From Allobosea psychrotolerans (GTDB lineage: Bacteria; Pseudomonadota; Alphaproteobacteria; Rhizobiales; Beijerinckiaceae): a stretch of DNA of 64,000 nt. The notes beneath the pieces were generated by a model. The model was not told the origin of the DNA, ran no database searches, and saw only the letters and a list, made by a program, of their open reading frames with translations. The DNA lies in NCBI RefSeq assembly GCF_002917105.1, contig NZ_PQFZ01000015.1, positions 1-64,000 on the forward strand, read 5' to 3'. Shown here in pieces: positions 42,640 to 51,846 of the stretch (positions are counted from its first letter, which is position 1; each line of letters starts with the position of its first letter). Made by a program: the position numbers and the translations under genes.

Positions 42640-43235
42640 GGCGTCATACGTTGATGCCGCGTCATGGCCGCCAGCTTCGGCGAGCGATATCAAAGGCTTC
42701 CGATCGCTTGATATCCCCGCGCCGTCATTCCGGACAAGCCGCGCAAGCGGCGCTGATCCGGAATCCATCGAAGGGCGACGCACTCTACGATGGATTCCGG
42801 GCCTCCGCGGAGTTTATCCTTGGGCCGATCGAAGATCTGACCCGGGGGCTGCGCCCGGAATGACGGAGCGTGTTGTCAGGACAGAGCCATTGAAATCTCT
42901 GGCTTCATCCGGACCAGCCACTTAGTCGCAATGTCTTGACCCACGCAGCATGGCAGACGGCGCTGGCATCGGCGCTCGAACTGCTCGATCGCCAGAAGCG
43001 GAAAGCCGCTATTCGACCAGGCACCTGAATTCGCCACATTGTGCCTTTATAAATCCTCACTCGGCGTCGATTCGTTCGGCCGGCTTCACATGCGCCCATC
43101 AAGCGCCGAGCCCGCTGCCGTATTCATCGAAGTTTGACCGCTGCCCGAATGCAGCGTGCCGCTGCGCTTCGGCGCGCGCCGATCTCCCTAAAACGTAACT
43201 GCTGCGCGGCTCCGCCGCGTCGCGAATGGATTCCT
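42640..43235. other. 596-base region, mostly repeat
   Basis: It holds the palindromic element 42724-42864 and about 370 bases in which I see no gene, RNA or clear signal. Confidence 0.5.
42724..42864. repeat. Palindromic intergenic repeat (GTCATTCCGG ends)
   Basis: The ends GTCATTCCGG (42724-42733) and CCGGAATGAC (42855-42864) are inverted copies, and an internal pair built on CCGGAATCCATCG lies near 42758-42800. It is of the same type as 14486-14618. It lies after the NrsF gene. Confidence 0.7.
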
Positions 43236-43400
43236 ATGCATCATATCTCCCAATCCAAGCCTTCAACCGGGCGTTCGCGCCCCGACATGACGAGCGCGGC
43301 AATGGCCGCACCCCGAAAATCCGATCCGAACTGGAAGCCGGAGCCCTGCGGCCTCAGCCGTGCAGAGCTGCGCAAGATCGTCGCGGACATCCTGGGGTAA
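43236..43400 (+). CDS. Small conserved-looking hypothetical protein
   Basis: A 54-residue soluble protein whose C-terminal half (DPNWKPEPCGLSRAELRKIVADILG) looks like a short helical motif I associate with small proteins of related bacteria. The N-terminus is polar and low in complexity. An in-frame ATG at 43134 would add 34 Arg/Ala-rich residues and is less likely. It stands alone, and no function is known. Confidence 0.5.
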   Translation: MHHISQSKPSTGRSRPDMTSAAMAAPRKSDPNWKPEPCGLSRAELRKIVADILG

Positions 43401-43874
43401 AGATCCCCGGGGTGAAGACCCTGGGATGAAGAGCTCACGAGACAGCGCGACACCCGATCATGGCTTCGAAGACGTCGAGGCTGCTCCTCTCCGGCGCCGT
43501 CGAAGCCTTGTCGCTATCCTCGAATTGGCGGCGACACGCCATCCTCACAGCGGTGAGCCATCGCGAACCGCGCGTTCTGGCGATGGAGGGATGTCATCTG
43601 CCCCGTTTTGAACGTGCAAGACATCGCAGCACCATGCTCCGCCGATTCCGGCCGTGGCGCTGTGACGCTTCAGCGGCTTTCGCAGCCATCGTCGCGCGGG
43701 TCCGCCAGACGAGCTCATCCAAGGCCGACTTCGTTGCGGCAAGCAGGCTCGTCATGCTGCCGATCGTCGTCTTTGCCGCGCCCTTTATCCGCAGATTGTC
43801 GGAGCGCCTGACGCGCGAGGATGCTCTTTGAAGGCGCGGCAGAGGCCCCGAGATTGGGCCCCAAGCATTTCGCT
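43401..43874. other. 474-base region without supported gene
   Basis: An open plus-strand frame (43460-43831) has Arg/Ser-rich, low-complexity translation in its first half and no SD. I do not support it as a gene. Nothing else distinctive is seen. Confidence 0.45.
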
Positions 43875-45140
43875 TTAAGTTGCTGGTCCAACTTGCGTGC
43901 ACTCGACATCTTCCGAAAGTCGTCGGAGCACGTCGATATCCTGCTGCAACGTCAACGAAGCCTCCGCCCGCTCCAAGGCCAATCGCGAGTGACGCACTGC
44001 GTTCTCGGTAAAGTTAGAAGGTCCGAGCCGCGACAGCGCCTTCAGGGCCTTCTGGAGCCTGATCCCGACCTCGACGATGCCTGCGCCATCCCGGGCGATC
44101 GGCGTGAACAAATCGTCGAAGATCTCCCCCAGATCGATTGCGGAGACATGAACCCGCGGGAATGGGATGTCCTGCTCGGGATCGACTGGTTCGGCCCAGA
44201 TTGCCAGGATCCGGACTGCCCTGCCGATCACGTCGATCGCAGTACCAGGATCGTTTATCCCCGGCGACAAGGCGCGCGATGCGATCTCAGCCAGGACGGA
44301 CGTGCCAAAACGGGGATCCTGATCGAACGAGCGGATGTCGTCGATCGTGAAACAAGCTCGGATCTCGCTTTCCTGCTCATCGAGATCGAGTCCGTTCGCC
44401 CATGCGATCGGGTCGGTTGGGACCACGAACGCCCCTGGCGTCGAGCGCACGAAGATCACGCCCTCACCCTCCTCGGCTATGTGCGACAACTGACCGATGT
44501 CGAGGTGCTGCACATAGCCGATCCGTGACGCATAGATCGGCCTTGCGGCTTTGGGGATTGCGGTCATAGCGCGACCGCCCATATGCGGCCGCTTGCAACG
44601 CATTCGCATCGCCTCGCTAGCCGCTTTCTCGACCCGCTCGGTCGTTTCCGTCACACGTCCCAGACGAGAGAGATGATCGATCCAGCGCAGGAGCGTGACC
44701 ACGATTAGGACGATGACGCCGGCGGTGACGAGGAACAGCACCACGCGCCCGGTGCTGCCATAGGCGCCAGTGCTGAGCGCGATGATGCCCACGAGGCTGT
44801 AAAGGAAGGAACCAATGAATGTCGCCAGCACGTTCTGAGTGGTGGAATCCTCCATCACGAGGCGGGTTGCGCGCGGCGTCACATTGCTGGTCGCGGCCGA
44901 ATAGGCCGACACCATCGTGCTGAGCGAGAAGGTCGTCACGGCCAGCATGCTGGACGCGATGATGCCGAGGATGTTGTCGACGGCATCGGCGCCGATCTTC
45001 GTCGGCAGATCGCTGGGGATGTAAGGCCCCAGGACGATCGCCACGAGCGCTGTGCCGACCGCCAGGATCGAGAACAGGCTGGCGCGGAACCACATTCGGC
45101 GGGTGAGTTGGGACAGAAGCCATAGCCAGCGCGACGTCAT
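43875..45140 (-). CDS. DUF2254 family membrane protein
   Basis: The 421-residue protein has four N-terminal membrane segments (about residues 18-38, 55-80, 105-125 and 130-150) with the DUF2254 hallmark MLAVTTFSLSTMVSAYSAATSNVTPRA, then a large soluble domain containing DPRFGTSVLAEIASRALSPGINDPGTA. The function is unknown; homologues are widespread in bacteria. It diverges from the antiporter gene across about 190 bases. Confidence 0.88.
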   Translation of the reverse strand: MTSRWLWLLSQLTRRMWFRASLFSILAVGTALVAIVLGPYIPSDLPTKIGADAVDNILGIIASSMLAVTTFSLSTMVSAYSAATSNVTPRATRLVMEDSTTQNVLATFIGSFLYSLVGIIALSTGAYGSTGRVVLFLVTAGVIVLIVVTLLRWIDHLSRLGRVTETTERVEKAASEAMRMRCKRPHMGGRAMTAIPKAARPIYASRIGYVQHLDIGQLSHIAEEGEGVIFVRSTPGAFVVPTDPIAWANGLDLDEQESEIRACFTIDDIRSFDQDPRFGTSVLAEIASRALSPGINDPGTAIDVIGRAVRILAIWAEPVDPEQDIPFPRVHVSAIDLGEIFDDLFTPIARDGAGIVEVGIRLQKALKALSRLGPSNFTENAVRHSRLALERAEASLTLQQDIDVLRRLSEDVECTQVGPAT

Positions 45141-45329
45141 GCGAAAATCGGCTTCATCGGGGGGCCGTCTCCAGGTTGGCGGTCAAAGATCACTTTCTGG
45201 AACGCCCCAGCGCCAACCTGGTTGCCTTGCCACCTGCCGTGCGCGATGACGCGAGGAGCCGGTCCGCGCGGCGATGCTGCGTCCATCGGGCCGACCATCG
45301 CCCGTGCAGAGCCCAGGTATAAAACGCCC

Positions 45330-46583
45330 ATGTTGTCTGCCTTCGACCTCATCGCCATCCTGCTCGTGCTGACGGCGGTATTCGGTTGGCTCAACCATGT
45401 TCTGATCGGCCTGCCGCATGCGATCGGCTTGTTGGTGATGGGCCTTGTGTCCTCGCTGATCCTCATCGGGATCGAGATCGCCTTGCCCGACGTCTCGCTC
45501 TATGAGGATCTGCGGCGCCTCCTCCGGCAGATCGACTTTCAGGAGGCCGTCCTCAACGGCATGTTGGCCTTCCTGCTGTTCGCCGGTGCACTCCACGTCA
45601 ATCTGGCGGTGCTGAAGAGCAGAGCCTGGGCCGTCGGACTGATGGCGACCGTCGGGGTGCTGATCTCGACGGGGGTGATCGGCTTCGGCTTCTGGTGGCT
45701 GTCGGCTCTGCTCGGCGCGGCCGTCCCCTTTGCGTGGTCTCTGGTCTTCGGCGCGCTGATCAGCCCGACCGATCCGGTCGCGGTCCTGAGCACCCTCAAA
45801 TCGGTCAGCGTCCCCAAGACGCTCGAAGCCGACATGGCGGGGGAATCGCTTTTCAATGACGGGGTCGGCGTGGTGATCTTCACCGTAGTCGTCGCGATCG
45901 CCACCGGCCAGAGCGGTGGCGCTGTCGAAATCGGCGAGGTCGCCAGGCTCTTCCTCTACGAGGCGCTCGGAGGCGCGATCCTTGGCCTGGTCTCCGGCTA
46001 CGTCGCCTACCGCGCCACGCGCGCGATCGACGACTACCCCATCGAGACGCTGATCTCGCTGGCGCTCGTCATGGGCGCCTATGCGCTGGCGTCGAGACTT
46101 CACATGAGCGGCCCGATCGCCGTGGTGGTCGCAGGCATCCTGCTCGGCAATCGCGGGCCGCGTGATGCAATGAGCGACGAGACACAGCGATATCTGTTTT
46201 CGTTCTGGACGCTCGTCGACGAGGTTCTGAACTCGGTCCTGTTTCTGCTGATCGGCCTGGAGGTGCTGGTGCTCAGCTTCGACCGGAGCTTCCTGTGGCC
46301 GGCCATCTCGGTCATTCCACTCGTTCTGCTGGCGCGCTTCCTGGCGGTTTCGATCCCCGTCATGGCCCTTCGCTCGCGTATCGCCTTCGTGAGAGGCACC
46401 ATCCCCGTCCTGACATGGGGCGGTTTGCGGGGCGGCATATCGATCGCGTTGGCGTTGTCGCTGCCCAGCGTCGCGGAAAAGCCAATCCTGCTGGCCGCGA
46501 CCTACGCCGCGGTCGTCTTCACCATCGTCGTGCAGGGCTTGAGCCTGAAGGCAGTCGTCAGACGCGTCTCGGACTGTCCCTGA
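45330..46583 (+). CDS. Na+/H+ antiporter, CPA1 (NhaP) family
   Basis: A 417-residue exchanger with about 12 membrane helices. Key motifs are ISPTDPVAVLSTLK, the AGESLFNDGVGVVIF segment with the ion-binding ND pair, and a Arg-Gly-Gly (LRGGISIAL) helix near the C-terminus. It exchanges Na+ or K+ for protons across the inner membrane. The start at 45330 places the first helix at residue 5; earlier codons in frame back to 45222 do not look like protein. Confidence 0.9.
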   Translation: MLSAFDLIAILLVLTAVFGWLNHVLIGLPHAIGLLVMGLVSSLILIGIEIALPDVSLYEDLRRLLRQIDFQEAVLNGMLAFLLFAGALHVNLAVLKSRAWAVGLMATVGVLISTGVIGFGFWWLSALLGAAVPFAWSLVFGALISPTDPVAVLSTLKSVSVPKTLEADMAGESLFNDGVGVVIFTVVVAIATGQSGGAVEIGEVARLFLYEALGGAILGLVSGYVAYRATRAIDDYPIETLISLALVMGAYALASRLHMSGPIAVVVAGILLGNRGPRDAMSDETQRYLFSFWTLVDEVLNSVLFLLIGLEVLVLSFDRSFLWPAISVIPLVLLARFLAVSIPVMALRSRIAFVRGTIPVLTWGGLRGGISIALALSLPSVAEKPILLAATYAAVVFTIVVQGLSLKAVVRRVSDCP

Positions 46584-46720
46584 AGGCTGACGCAGCCGCA
46601 GTCCGAGCGGCTAACATGGTCATTCGTTAACCCCGCGGCCAGCAGGCGGGCATCTTGCGCGGCGTAAGAATGAACTCATGGGCCACCGCACGATGGCCCG
46701 ATGCTCATCGGAGAATCGCC

Positions 46721-48214
46721 ATGTCCAAGGTTTCCACCGTTCCCGCCGGCAAGAGCCGCAAGCGCATGCTCGCCTCGGTCGCCGCCATCGCCCTCGTCGC
46801 CTCCGGTGCGGCCGGCAGCGCTCTGCTATCCAATGCGACCCCGGCGCGGGCCGGCGCGGTCGTCACCTCCGACCTGCAGGCGCAGGCGGTGCCCTCGTTC
46901 TCGACGGTGGTCGAGCGGGTGAAGCCGGCTGTCGTGTCGGTCCGGGTCAAGATCGAGAGCGCGGCCGACACCGGCTCTGACATGTCGGGCCAGATGAACA
47001 ACCTGCCGCCGCAACTGCGCGAACTGTTCAAGCGCTTCGGCGAGGACGGTGGCACACCCCAGCAGAAGCCGAAATTCGGTATGGCCCAGGGCTCGGGCTT
47101 CTTCATCACCGGCGATGGCTATGTCGTCACCAACAACCATGTCGTCGAGCACGCCAAGACCGTCACGGTCACGATGGACGACGGCAAGACCCTCGACGCC
47201 AGGGTGATCGGCACCGATCCCAAGACCGATCTTGCCTTGCTCAAGGTCAATGAAGCCGGCGACTACCCGTTCGTCGCACTGGCCAAGGAGGCCCCCAAGG
47301 TCGGCGACTGGGTCGTCGCGATCGGCAATCCCTTCGGGCTCGGCGGGACGGTGACGTCAGGCATCGTCTCAGCACGTGGCCGCGATATCGGCGCCGGCCC
47401 CTACGACGATTTCCTGCAGATCGACGCGCCAATCAACAAGGGCAACTCGGGCGGCCCGACCTTCAACCTCAAGGGCGAGGTCGTCGGCGTCAACACCGCG
47501 ATCTTTTCGCCGTCGGGGGGCAGCGTCGGCCTCGCATTCGCGATCCCGGCAGGCACCGTGACCAGCGTCGTCGACTCGCTGGAGCACACCGGCGCGGTCG
47601 AGCGCCGCTATCTAGGGGTGCAGATCCAGCCGGTGACGCAGGACATTGCCGACAGCCTCGACCTGAAGTCGACGGCCGGTGCCCTCGTCGCCGAGGCGCA
47701 GCCCGGCACGCCTGCCGCTGAAGCCGGTGTCCGGTCAGGTGATGTCATCACTAAGCTGAATGGCCAGCCGGTGAAGGACGGCCGTGACCTGACGCGACGG
47801 GTCGGCGCGCTCAAGCCCGGCGACAAGGCAGAGATCGCCCTCATTCGTGGTGGCAAGGAAGAGACGCTGCCGATCACGCTCGCCGTCCAGAAGGGCGAAA
47901 GCGCCAATCCCACCGCCGACACGTCCGAAGCTCCGGCGATCCTCGGGGTGAAACTCGCGCCCATCCAGGAGTTGAAGGGCGCGGGCGATCAAGGCGTTGC
48001 GATCGTCAACGTCGATCCCGACGGCCCCGCCGCGAGCAAGGGCGTGTCCTCGGGCGACGTCATCCTCGAGGTCGCGGGCAAGGCGGTGAATGCGCCCGCC
48101 GAGGTCAAGGCCGGGATCGCCAGCGCCCAGCACGAGGGCAAGAAGGCCGTGCTGCTGAGGCTCAAGACGGCTGAAGGGCAGCGCTTCGTCGCCTTCTCGC
48201 TGGCCAAGGCTTGA
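46721..48214 (+). CDS. degP: Periplasmic serine protease DegP/HtrA (Do family)
   Basis: The 497-residue protein has a Sec signal/anchor (about 15-45), a complete S1C protease domain with His in TNNHVVEH, Asp in DPKTDLALLKV and Ser in NKGNSGGP, then two PDZ domains (about 300-390 and 410-490). A Q/loop segment NLPPQLRELFKRFGEDG precedes the fold, as in DegP. It degrades or refolds misfolded envelope proteins. The start at 46721 has GGAG upstream. It contrasts with the inactive relative at 26705-27610. Confidence 0.94.
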   Translation: MSKVSTVPAGKSRKRMLASVAAIALVASGAAGSALLSNATPARAGAVVTSDLQAQAVPSFSTVVERVKPAVVSVRVKIESAADTGSDMSGQMNNLPPQLRELFKRFGEDGGTPQQKPKFGMAQGSGFFITGDGYVVTNNHVVEHAKTVTVTMDDGKTLDARVIGTDPKTDLALLKVNEAGDYPFVALAKEAPKVGDWVVAIGNPFGLGGTVTSGIVSARGRDIGAGPYDDFLQIDAPINKGNSGGPTFNLKGEVVGVNTAIFSPSGGSVGLAFAIPAGTVTSVVDSLEHTGAVERRYLGVQIQPVTQDIADSLDLKSTAGALVAEAQPGTPAAEAGVRSGDVITKLNGQPVKDGRDLTRRVGALKPGDKAEIALIRGGKEETLPITLAVQKGESANPTADTSEAPAILGVKLAPIQELKGAGDQGVAIVNVDPDGPAASKGVSSGDVILEVAGKAVNAPAEVKAGIASAQHEGKKAVLLRLKTAEGQRFVAFSLAKA

Positions 48215-48268
48215 GCGAGGACGCCGATCGCGCCAAGCAGTCGGCATCACGACGATCCAGCGGCGAAG

Positions 48269-48292
48269 CGGCGAAATCCACTTCGCCGTTTT
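48269..48292 (+). terminator. Intrinsic terminator after degP
   Basis: The 7-bp perfect stem 48269-48275 with 48282-48288, a 6-base loop and TTTT, 55 bases after the stop codon. Confidence 0.75.
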
Positions 48293-48316
48293 GCGCGGCC
48301 CAGGCGGCCTGCCTAC

Positions 48317-48769
48317 TTATCTGGCCTTAGCCTGTAGGTCGGTGATCAGCTGCTTCATCTCGGCGATTTCCCGGACCTGGGCGGCGATAATTTCATCCGC
48401 GAGCTTGCGCACGCGTGGATCGACGATACGTGCGCGCCCGCTGGTCATGATCGCGATGGAGTGGTGCGGAATCATCGCCCTCATGTAGGAAACGTCATCG
48501 ACGGTCGTCTGGCTGCGCACCAGCCAGAGCGCCAGCGCGAAGACCGCGACGCTGGCGACGACGATCGCGACATTGGCTTTCTTGCTGCCATACATTTTCT
48601 GCATGAAGCCCAGCATCAGCACGGCCATCGTTGCGCCCATGAGCAGCGCCATCCAGGCCCGTGTCTGGCTGAAGAAGATATGATCGAACTCGTAGGTGTT
48701 CAGGTACATCAGGCCGAACATGACGATGGTTGATACGGCGATCATCGCGCCGAAGCGGACGTAGCTCAT
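48317..48769 (-). CDS. DUF305-domain membrane protein
   Basis: A 150-residue protein with three membrane segments (about 5-22, 38-55 and 65-84) and a C-terminal DUF305 region: VDDVSYMRAMIPHHSIAIMTSGRA and VRKLADEIIAAQVREIAEMK. The HH-containing helix is the conserved part and may bind metal. DUF305 proteins often accompany copper or other metal-handling genes. It lies 46 bases downstream of the glutaredoxin-MauE gene. Confidence 0.87.
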   Translation of the reverse strand: MSYVRFGAMIAVSTIVMFGLMYLNTYEFDHIFFSQTRAWMALLMGATMAVLMLGFMQKMYGSKKANVAIVVASVAVFALALWLVRSQTTVDDVSYMRAMIPHHSIAIMTSGRARIVDPRVRKLADEIIAAQVREIAEMKQLITDLQAKAR

Positions 48770-48815
48770 CGAGAATTCCTTGGTTGAGTGACAGCGCGGC
48801 AGATCGGCCAGATGG

Positions 48816-49559
48816 TCAGCGGGCCAGCATCCAGATGGCCATCGCGACCATCATCAGGTTCTCGGTCAGTGAGACGAAGCCGAGGGGAACCTTGCTGTCG
48901 CCGCCGACGCAGGCGCATTTGATCTCGCGCTTGTCGATGTAGACGGCCTTGACAACGGACACCGCGCCGACGAGGCCAATGACGAGCGCGACCGGGATCG
49001 CGAGCCAGAGCAGCGCGCCGGCGATCATCAGGATGCCGGCCAGCGCCTCTGCGAACGGATAGACATAGGCGTAGCGCACGACACGCTGCGCCAGCAGGTC
49101 GTAGCCCAGGAACATGTTGGAGAAGCGCTCGACGTCCTGCAGCTTCAGGATCGCCAGGATGCACATGGCGAACGAGATGAACCACTCGATGCCGCGAGCG
49201 GAGATGATGTCGCCCGAAGAGGCCCAGTTCGTCGCCGCCGCCATCAACGCAGCCATCACGAAGACGGCCACGACCGGCTGATAGCTGACCTCCTCGGCAT
49301 CCGCGACCGGTTTGCCCAGATGCCTGCGCAGATCATCGTAGCCGCCGATCCGCTCGCCTGCGATGAAAGTCTGCGGCGTGGTCTTCACATCTTGCTCGGC
49401 CTTGAAGGCATCGATCTCCGGCCGCGATCGAAGGAGATGATCGTCGATGACAAACCCCTCACGGGCGAGCAGGTCGAGCGACTTCAGCCCGAACGGGCAG
49501 ACATGCTCGTCCGTCACCATGCGGTAGAGCGTTGCCTGTCTGTCGCCTGTTTGCACCAT
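48816..49559 (-). CDS. Glutaredoxin-MauE/DoxX fusion membrane protein
   Basis: The 247-residue protein begins with a glutaredoxin-like domain (residues 10-85: MVTDEHVCPFGLKSLDLL with a single CPFG Cys, then TPQTFIAGERIGGYDDLRRHL). It continues into a MauE/DoxX membrane domain of four to five helices with a conserved KCACVGGDSKVPLGF loop near the C-terminus. MauE-type proteins assist disulphide formation or periplasmic maturation, so a thiol-redox role is likely. A 22-bp palindrome lies just upstream of the start. Confidence 0.85.
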   Translation of the reverse strand: MVQTGDRQATLYRMVTDEHVCPFGLKSLDLLAREGFVIDDHLLRSRPEIDAFKAEQDVKTTPQTFIAGERIGGYDDLRRHLGKPVADAEEVSYQPVVAVFVMAALMAAATNWASSGDIISARGIEWFISFAMCILAILKLQDVERFSNMFLGYDLLAQRVVRYAYVYPFAEALAGILMIAGALLWLAIPVALVIGLVGAVSVVKAVYIDKREIKCACVGGDSKVPLGFVSLTENLMMVAMAIWMLAR

Positions 49560-49580
49560 CTGGCGTGCCCGATCTCAATG

Positions 49581-49602
49581 GACAGGTGCTTGGGCACCTG
49601 TC
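49581..49602. promoter_or_regulatory. Palindrome upstream of the glutaredoxin-MauE gene
   Basis: GACAGGTGC and its complement flank a 4-base centre (49581-49589 with 49594-49602), 22 bases before the minus-strand start. It is a candidate operator for a dimeric metal or redox regulator; no regulator gene is adjacent. Confidence 0.55.
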
Positions 49603-49803
49603 TCTGAAGGCAAACGTCGGCGCGCAGCGGAAGTTCAGCGGCGTTGCAGAATACAGCAATCCCAACCAGGTCACGCCGAATGATCTAAGCGGCGAAGCCG
49701 CTCGAGGCGCTGCAAGGATGAGCTGGGCCCGTAAGGGGAGCTTTCCCGAACGCCGCGCGTTGAACTCCTATGCGTGCTTCTCGCAACGGAAAAGGAGGTC
49801 ACC

Positions 49804-49992
49804 ATGCCGGCAGGACAAAACGATGGCTCAGGAGCCATGGTCGAACTCGAAGACGAGAAAGTCCGAAAGAACGACATCCTCAGCAATCGAGACAAGGCGC
49901 AGCGGCAACCCGGGCAAAGCCTGGATGGCAAGAGTAATCAGATCGACGAGTATAAGGATACGCCTTCGAACCAACGACCAAAGCGCGATTGA
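49804..49992 (+). CDS. Small hydrophilic protein (62 residues)
   Basis: A strong SD (AAAGGAGG) lies 6 bases before the ATG. The protein is highly charged and probably disordered (KVRKNDILSNRDKAQRQPGQ, DEYKDTPSNQRPKRD). I do not recognise a family. A second small hydrophilic gene follows 28 bases later with its own SD, suggesting a two-gene transcript, perhaps stress-related. Confidence 0.65.
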   Translation: MPAGQNDGSGAMVELEDEKVRKNDILSNRDKAQRQPGQSLDGKSNQIDEYKDTPSNQRPKRD

Positions 49993-50020
49993 TGATCCTC
50001 GAGCAGACAAGGAGTGCGCG

Positions 50021-50206
50021 ATGACGACCATTCCCAAGAATTCTACGAACGAGAAGGCCGATAAGAAGCCAAAAGCTTCCGAGAAGAAAGTTGATCGTCC
50101 CGGGTTCGATCTGGGCGGCGCCAGCGGCGAGACTGAGGCTGGCAGAGGATTGGGGCTTGGCGTCGATGCCAAGGACGATCGCAAGGGCCAGCGCCTCCCG
50201 CGATAG
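50021..50206 (+). CDS. Small Lys/Gly-rich protein (61 residues)
   Basis: AAGGAG lies 6 bases before the ATG. The sequence is Lys-rich at the N-terminus (NEKADKKPKASEKKVDR) and Gly/Asp-rich afterwards (GFDLGGASGETEAGRGLGLG), consistent with an intrinsically disordered, soluble protein. There is no known domain. It probably shares a promoter with the preceding small gene. It converges on the PRC-barrel gene. Confidence 0.6.
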   Translation: MTTIPKNSTNEKADKKPKASEKKVDRPGFDLGGASGETEAGRGLGLGVDAKDDRKGQRLPR

Positions 50207-50227
50207 GCGGCTCGGTTCGCTGGATCG

Positions 50228-50608
50228 CTACGTGACCAAAAAAGGGGCGGCACGGATCGTGCCACCCCGCATCTGCCAAAGCCTGATATCAGGCCTTCGT
50301 CTTCTGTACTCGAGTTTCGGTGCAGCTTTCAGCGTATCCCTGTTCGTGTCGACGAATGCGCGCCTTGCGCCGTCCTTCGGGTTCAACACTGCCGTCGAAG
50401 GGGCGAGGACGACATAGCCCTCGCCGATCCCGAGGAATCCACGGACGCCCACGACCAGGCCAGTGACGCTTTTGCCATTTTCGATGACAAGATCATCGGT
50501 CGTACCCAGCTTTGTCCCGATATCGATGCCGAGGGGTACTGGGCCTGCACCCTGCGCCGCACGGTCGCGACCGAAGCGAATGAGCCGCTCGCGATCGAGG
50601 GACGCCAT
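50228..50608 (-). CDS. PRC-barrel domain protein, apparent C-terminal frameshift
   Basis: Residues about 27-100 read as a PRC-barrel (IGTKLGTTDDLVIENGKSVTGL, VVGVRGFLGIGEGYVVL, FVDTNRDTLKAAPKLEY). The frame then runs through its own transcription terminator (50238-50268), ending in an implausible tail. Adding one base after the LEY codons would give a short Lys-rich ending with a stop at 50289, upstream of the hairpin. So a one-base deletion or sequencing error is likely. The start is uncertain: ATG 50608 is used, and the frame is open to 50833. Confidence 0.6.
   Translation of the reverse strand: MASLDRERLIRFGRDRAAQGAGPVPLGIDIGTKLGTTDDLVIENGKSVTGLVVGVRGFLGIGEGYVVLAPSTAVLNPKDGARRAFVDTNRDTLKAAPKLEYRRRRPDIRLWQMRGGTIRAAPFLVT
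50238..50268 (-). terminator. Intrinsic terminator for the PRC-barrel gene
   Basis: On the minus strand GGGG-x-GGCACG pairs with CGTGCC-x-CCCC around a 3-base loop, followed by six T. It overlaps the annotated 3' end of the PRC-barrel frame. Confidence 0.85.
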
Positions 50609-50832
50609 ATTGCACTTTCCGAGCTGCCGCTTGAGAAATTCAAGTGTAGCGGCCTTGGAAAGCAGAGGAGCCTTGCCGAGGGCGCTCATGTCGTCGATAT
50701 GAGGGGCGACGAGGGCCCCGCATGTCGTCAGGCGCGCGATGCGCGACGTGTGCGGAGCCTCACCATGATCAACCCGGCGCCCGGCCCCGATGGCACGCGA
50801 ACGCCGCCTATGCGCTGACTTGCAAGAGAACA

Positions 50833-51834
50833 ATGCAGGACCATCAACTCTATAGATTCTCCGTCGCGCCGATGATGGACTGGACTGATCGGCATTGCCG
50901 CATCATCCATCGCCTGATGTCGCGGCGCGCCCGGCTCTATACCGAGATGGTGACGGCGCAGGCCGTGATCCGGGGCGATCGCCAGCGCCTGATCGGTTTC
51001 GACGATTTCGAGCATCCCGTCGCGCTCCAGCTCGGCGGCAATGACCCCGTCCTGCTGGCGCAGGCGGCGCGGATCGGCGCCGATTTCGGCTATGACGAGA
51101 TCAACCTGAATTGCGGCTGCCCCTCGGACCGCGTCCAGGGCGGCGCCTTCGGGGCCTGCCTGATGCGCGAGCCCGGCCTCGTGGGCGATTGCGTCGCGGC
51201 GATGAAGGCCGCCGTCGCCATCCCGGTGACGGTGAAATGCCGCATCGGCGTCGATGATCAGGATCCGGAAGCGGCGCTCGATGCGCTGACCGCAGCGGTG
51301 CGCGCGGCCGGCGTCGACGCCTTGACCGTCCACGCCCGCAAGGCCTGGCTCCAGGGGCTGTCGCCGAAGGAGAACCGCGAGGTGCCGCCGCTCGACTATG
51401 AGCGCGCCTACAGGCTGAAGGACAACAATCCCGACCTCGTCGTCACCATCAATGGCGGCATCCGCGCGCCGGAGGAATGGAGCGGCCATCTCGCCCGTCT
51501 CGATGGCGTCATGATCGGCCGCGAGGCCTATCAGAACCCCGAGATCCTGCTCCAGGTCGATCCGTTGCTCTTCGGCGAGGCGGCGCCGGTCGCGGACGCC
51601 TTCGCGATGCTGGAGGCGCTGGAGCCGCATATCGCGGGCCATCTCGAGCGGGGCGGGCGATTGCACGCCTTCACGCGCCATCTGGTTGGGCTGTTCCCCG
51701 GCCAGCGCGGTGCGCGCCTGTTCCGCCGCCATCTCGCCGAGCATTGCGTTTCTGCCGAAGCGGGGCTTGCCGATCTGCGTGCGGCAGCGGCGCATGTTTC
51801 GCGTTATGAGGATGCGGCTGTCGCGGCTGCTTAG
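50833..51834 (+). CDS. dusA: tRNA-dihydrouridine(20/20a) synthase DusA
   Basis: A 333-residue FMN enzyme reducing uridines in the tRNA D-loop with NADPH. SVAPMMDWTDRHCR at the N-terminus, INLNCGCPSDRVQGGAFGACLM with the catalytic Cys, and VHARKAWLQGLSPKENR plus GREAYQNP are DusA-specific. The ATG at 50833 fits the family start. A thioesterase follows in the same direction. Confidence 0.95.
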   Translation: MQDHQLYRFSVAPMMDWTDRHCRIIHRLMSRRARLYTEMVTAQAVIRGDRQRLIGFDDFEHPVALQLGGNDPVLLAQAARIGADFGYDEINLNCGCPSDRVQGGAFGACLMREPGLVGDCVAAMKAAVAIPVTVKCRIGVDDQDPEAALDALTAAVRAAGVDALTVHARKAWLQGLSPKENREVPPLDYERAYRLKDNNPDLVVTINGGIRAPEEWSGHLARLDGVMIGREAYQNPEILLQVDPLLFGEAAPVADAFAMLEALEPHIAGHLERGGRLHAFTRHLVGLFPGQRGARLFRRHLAEHCVSAEAGLADLRAAAAHVSRYEDAAVAAA

Positions 51835-51846
51835 GAAGAACTGTCG

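Noticed and set aside
43460..43831. Plus-strand open frame of 123 codons
   Set aside because: No SD, Arg/Ser-rich first half and no family resemblance; reported only as an unexplained gap.
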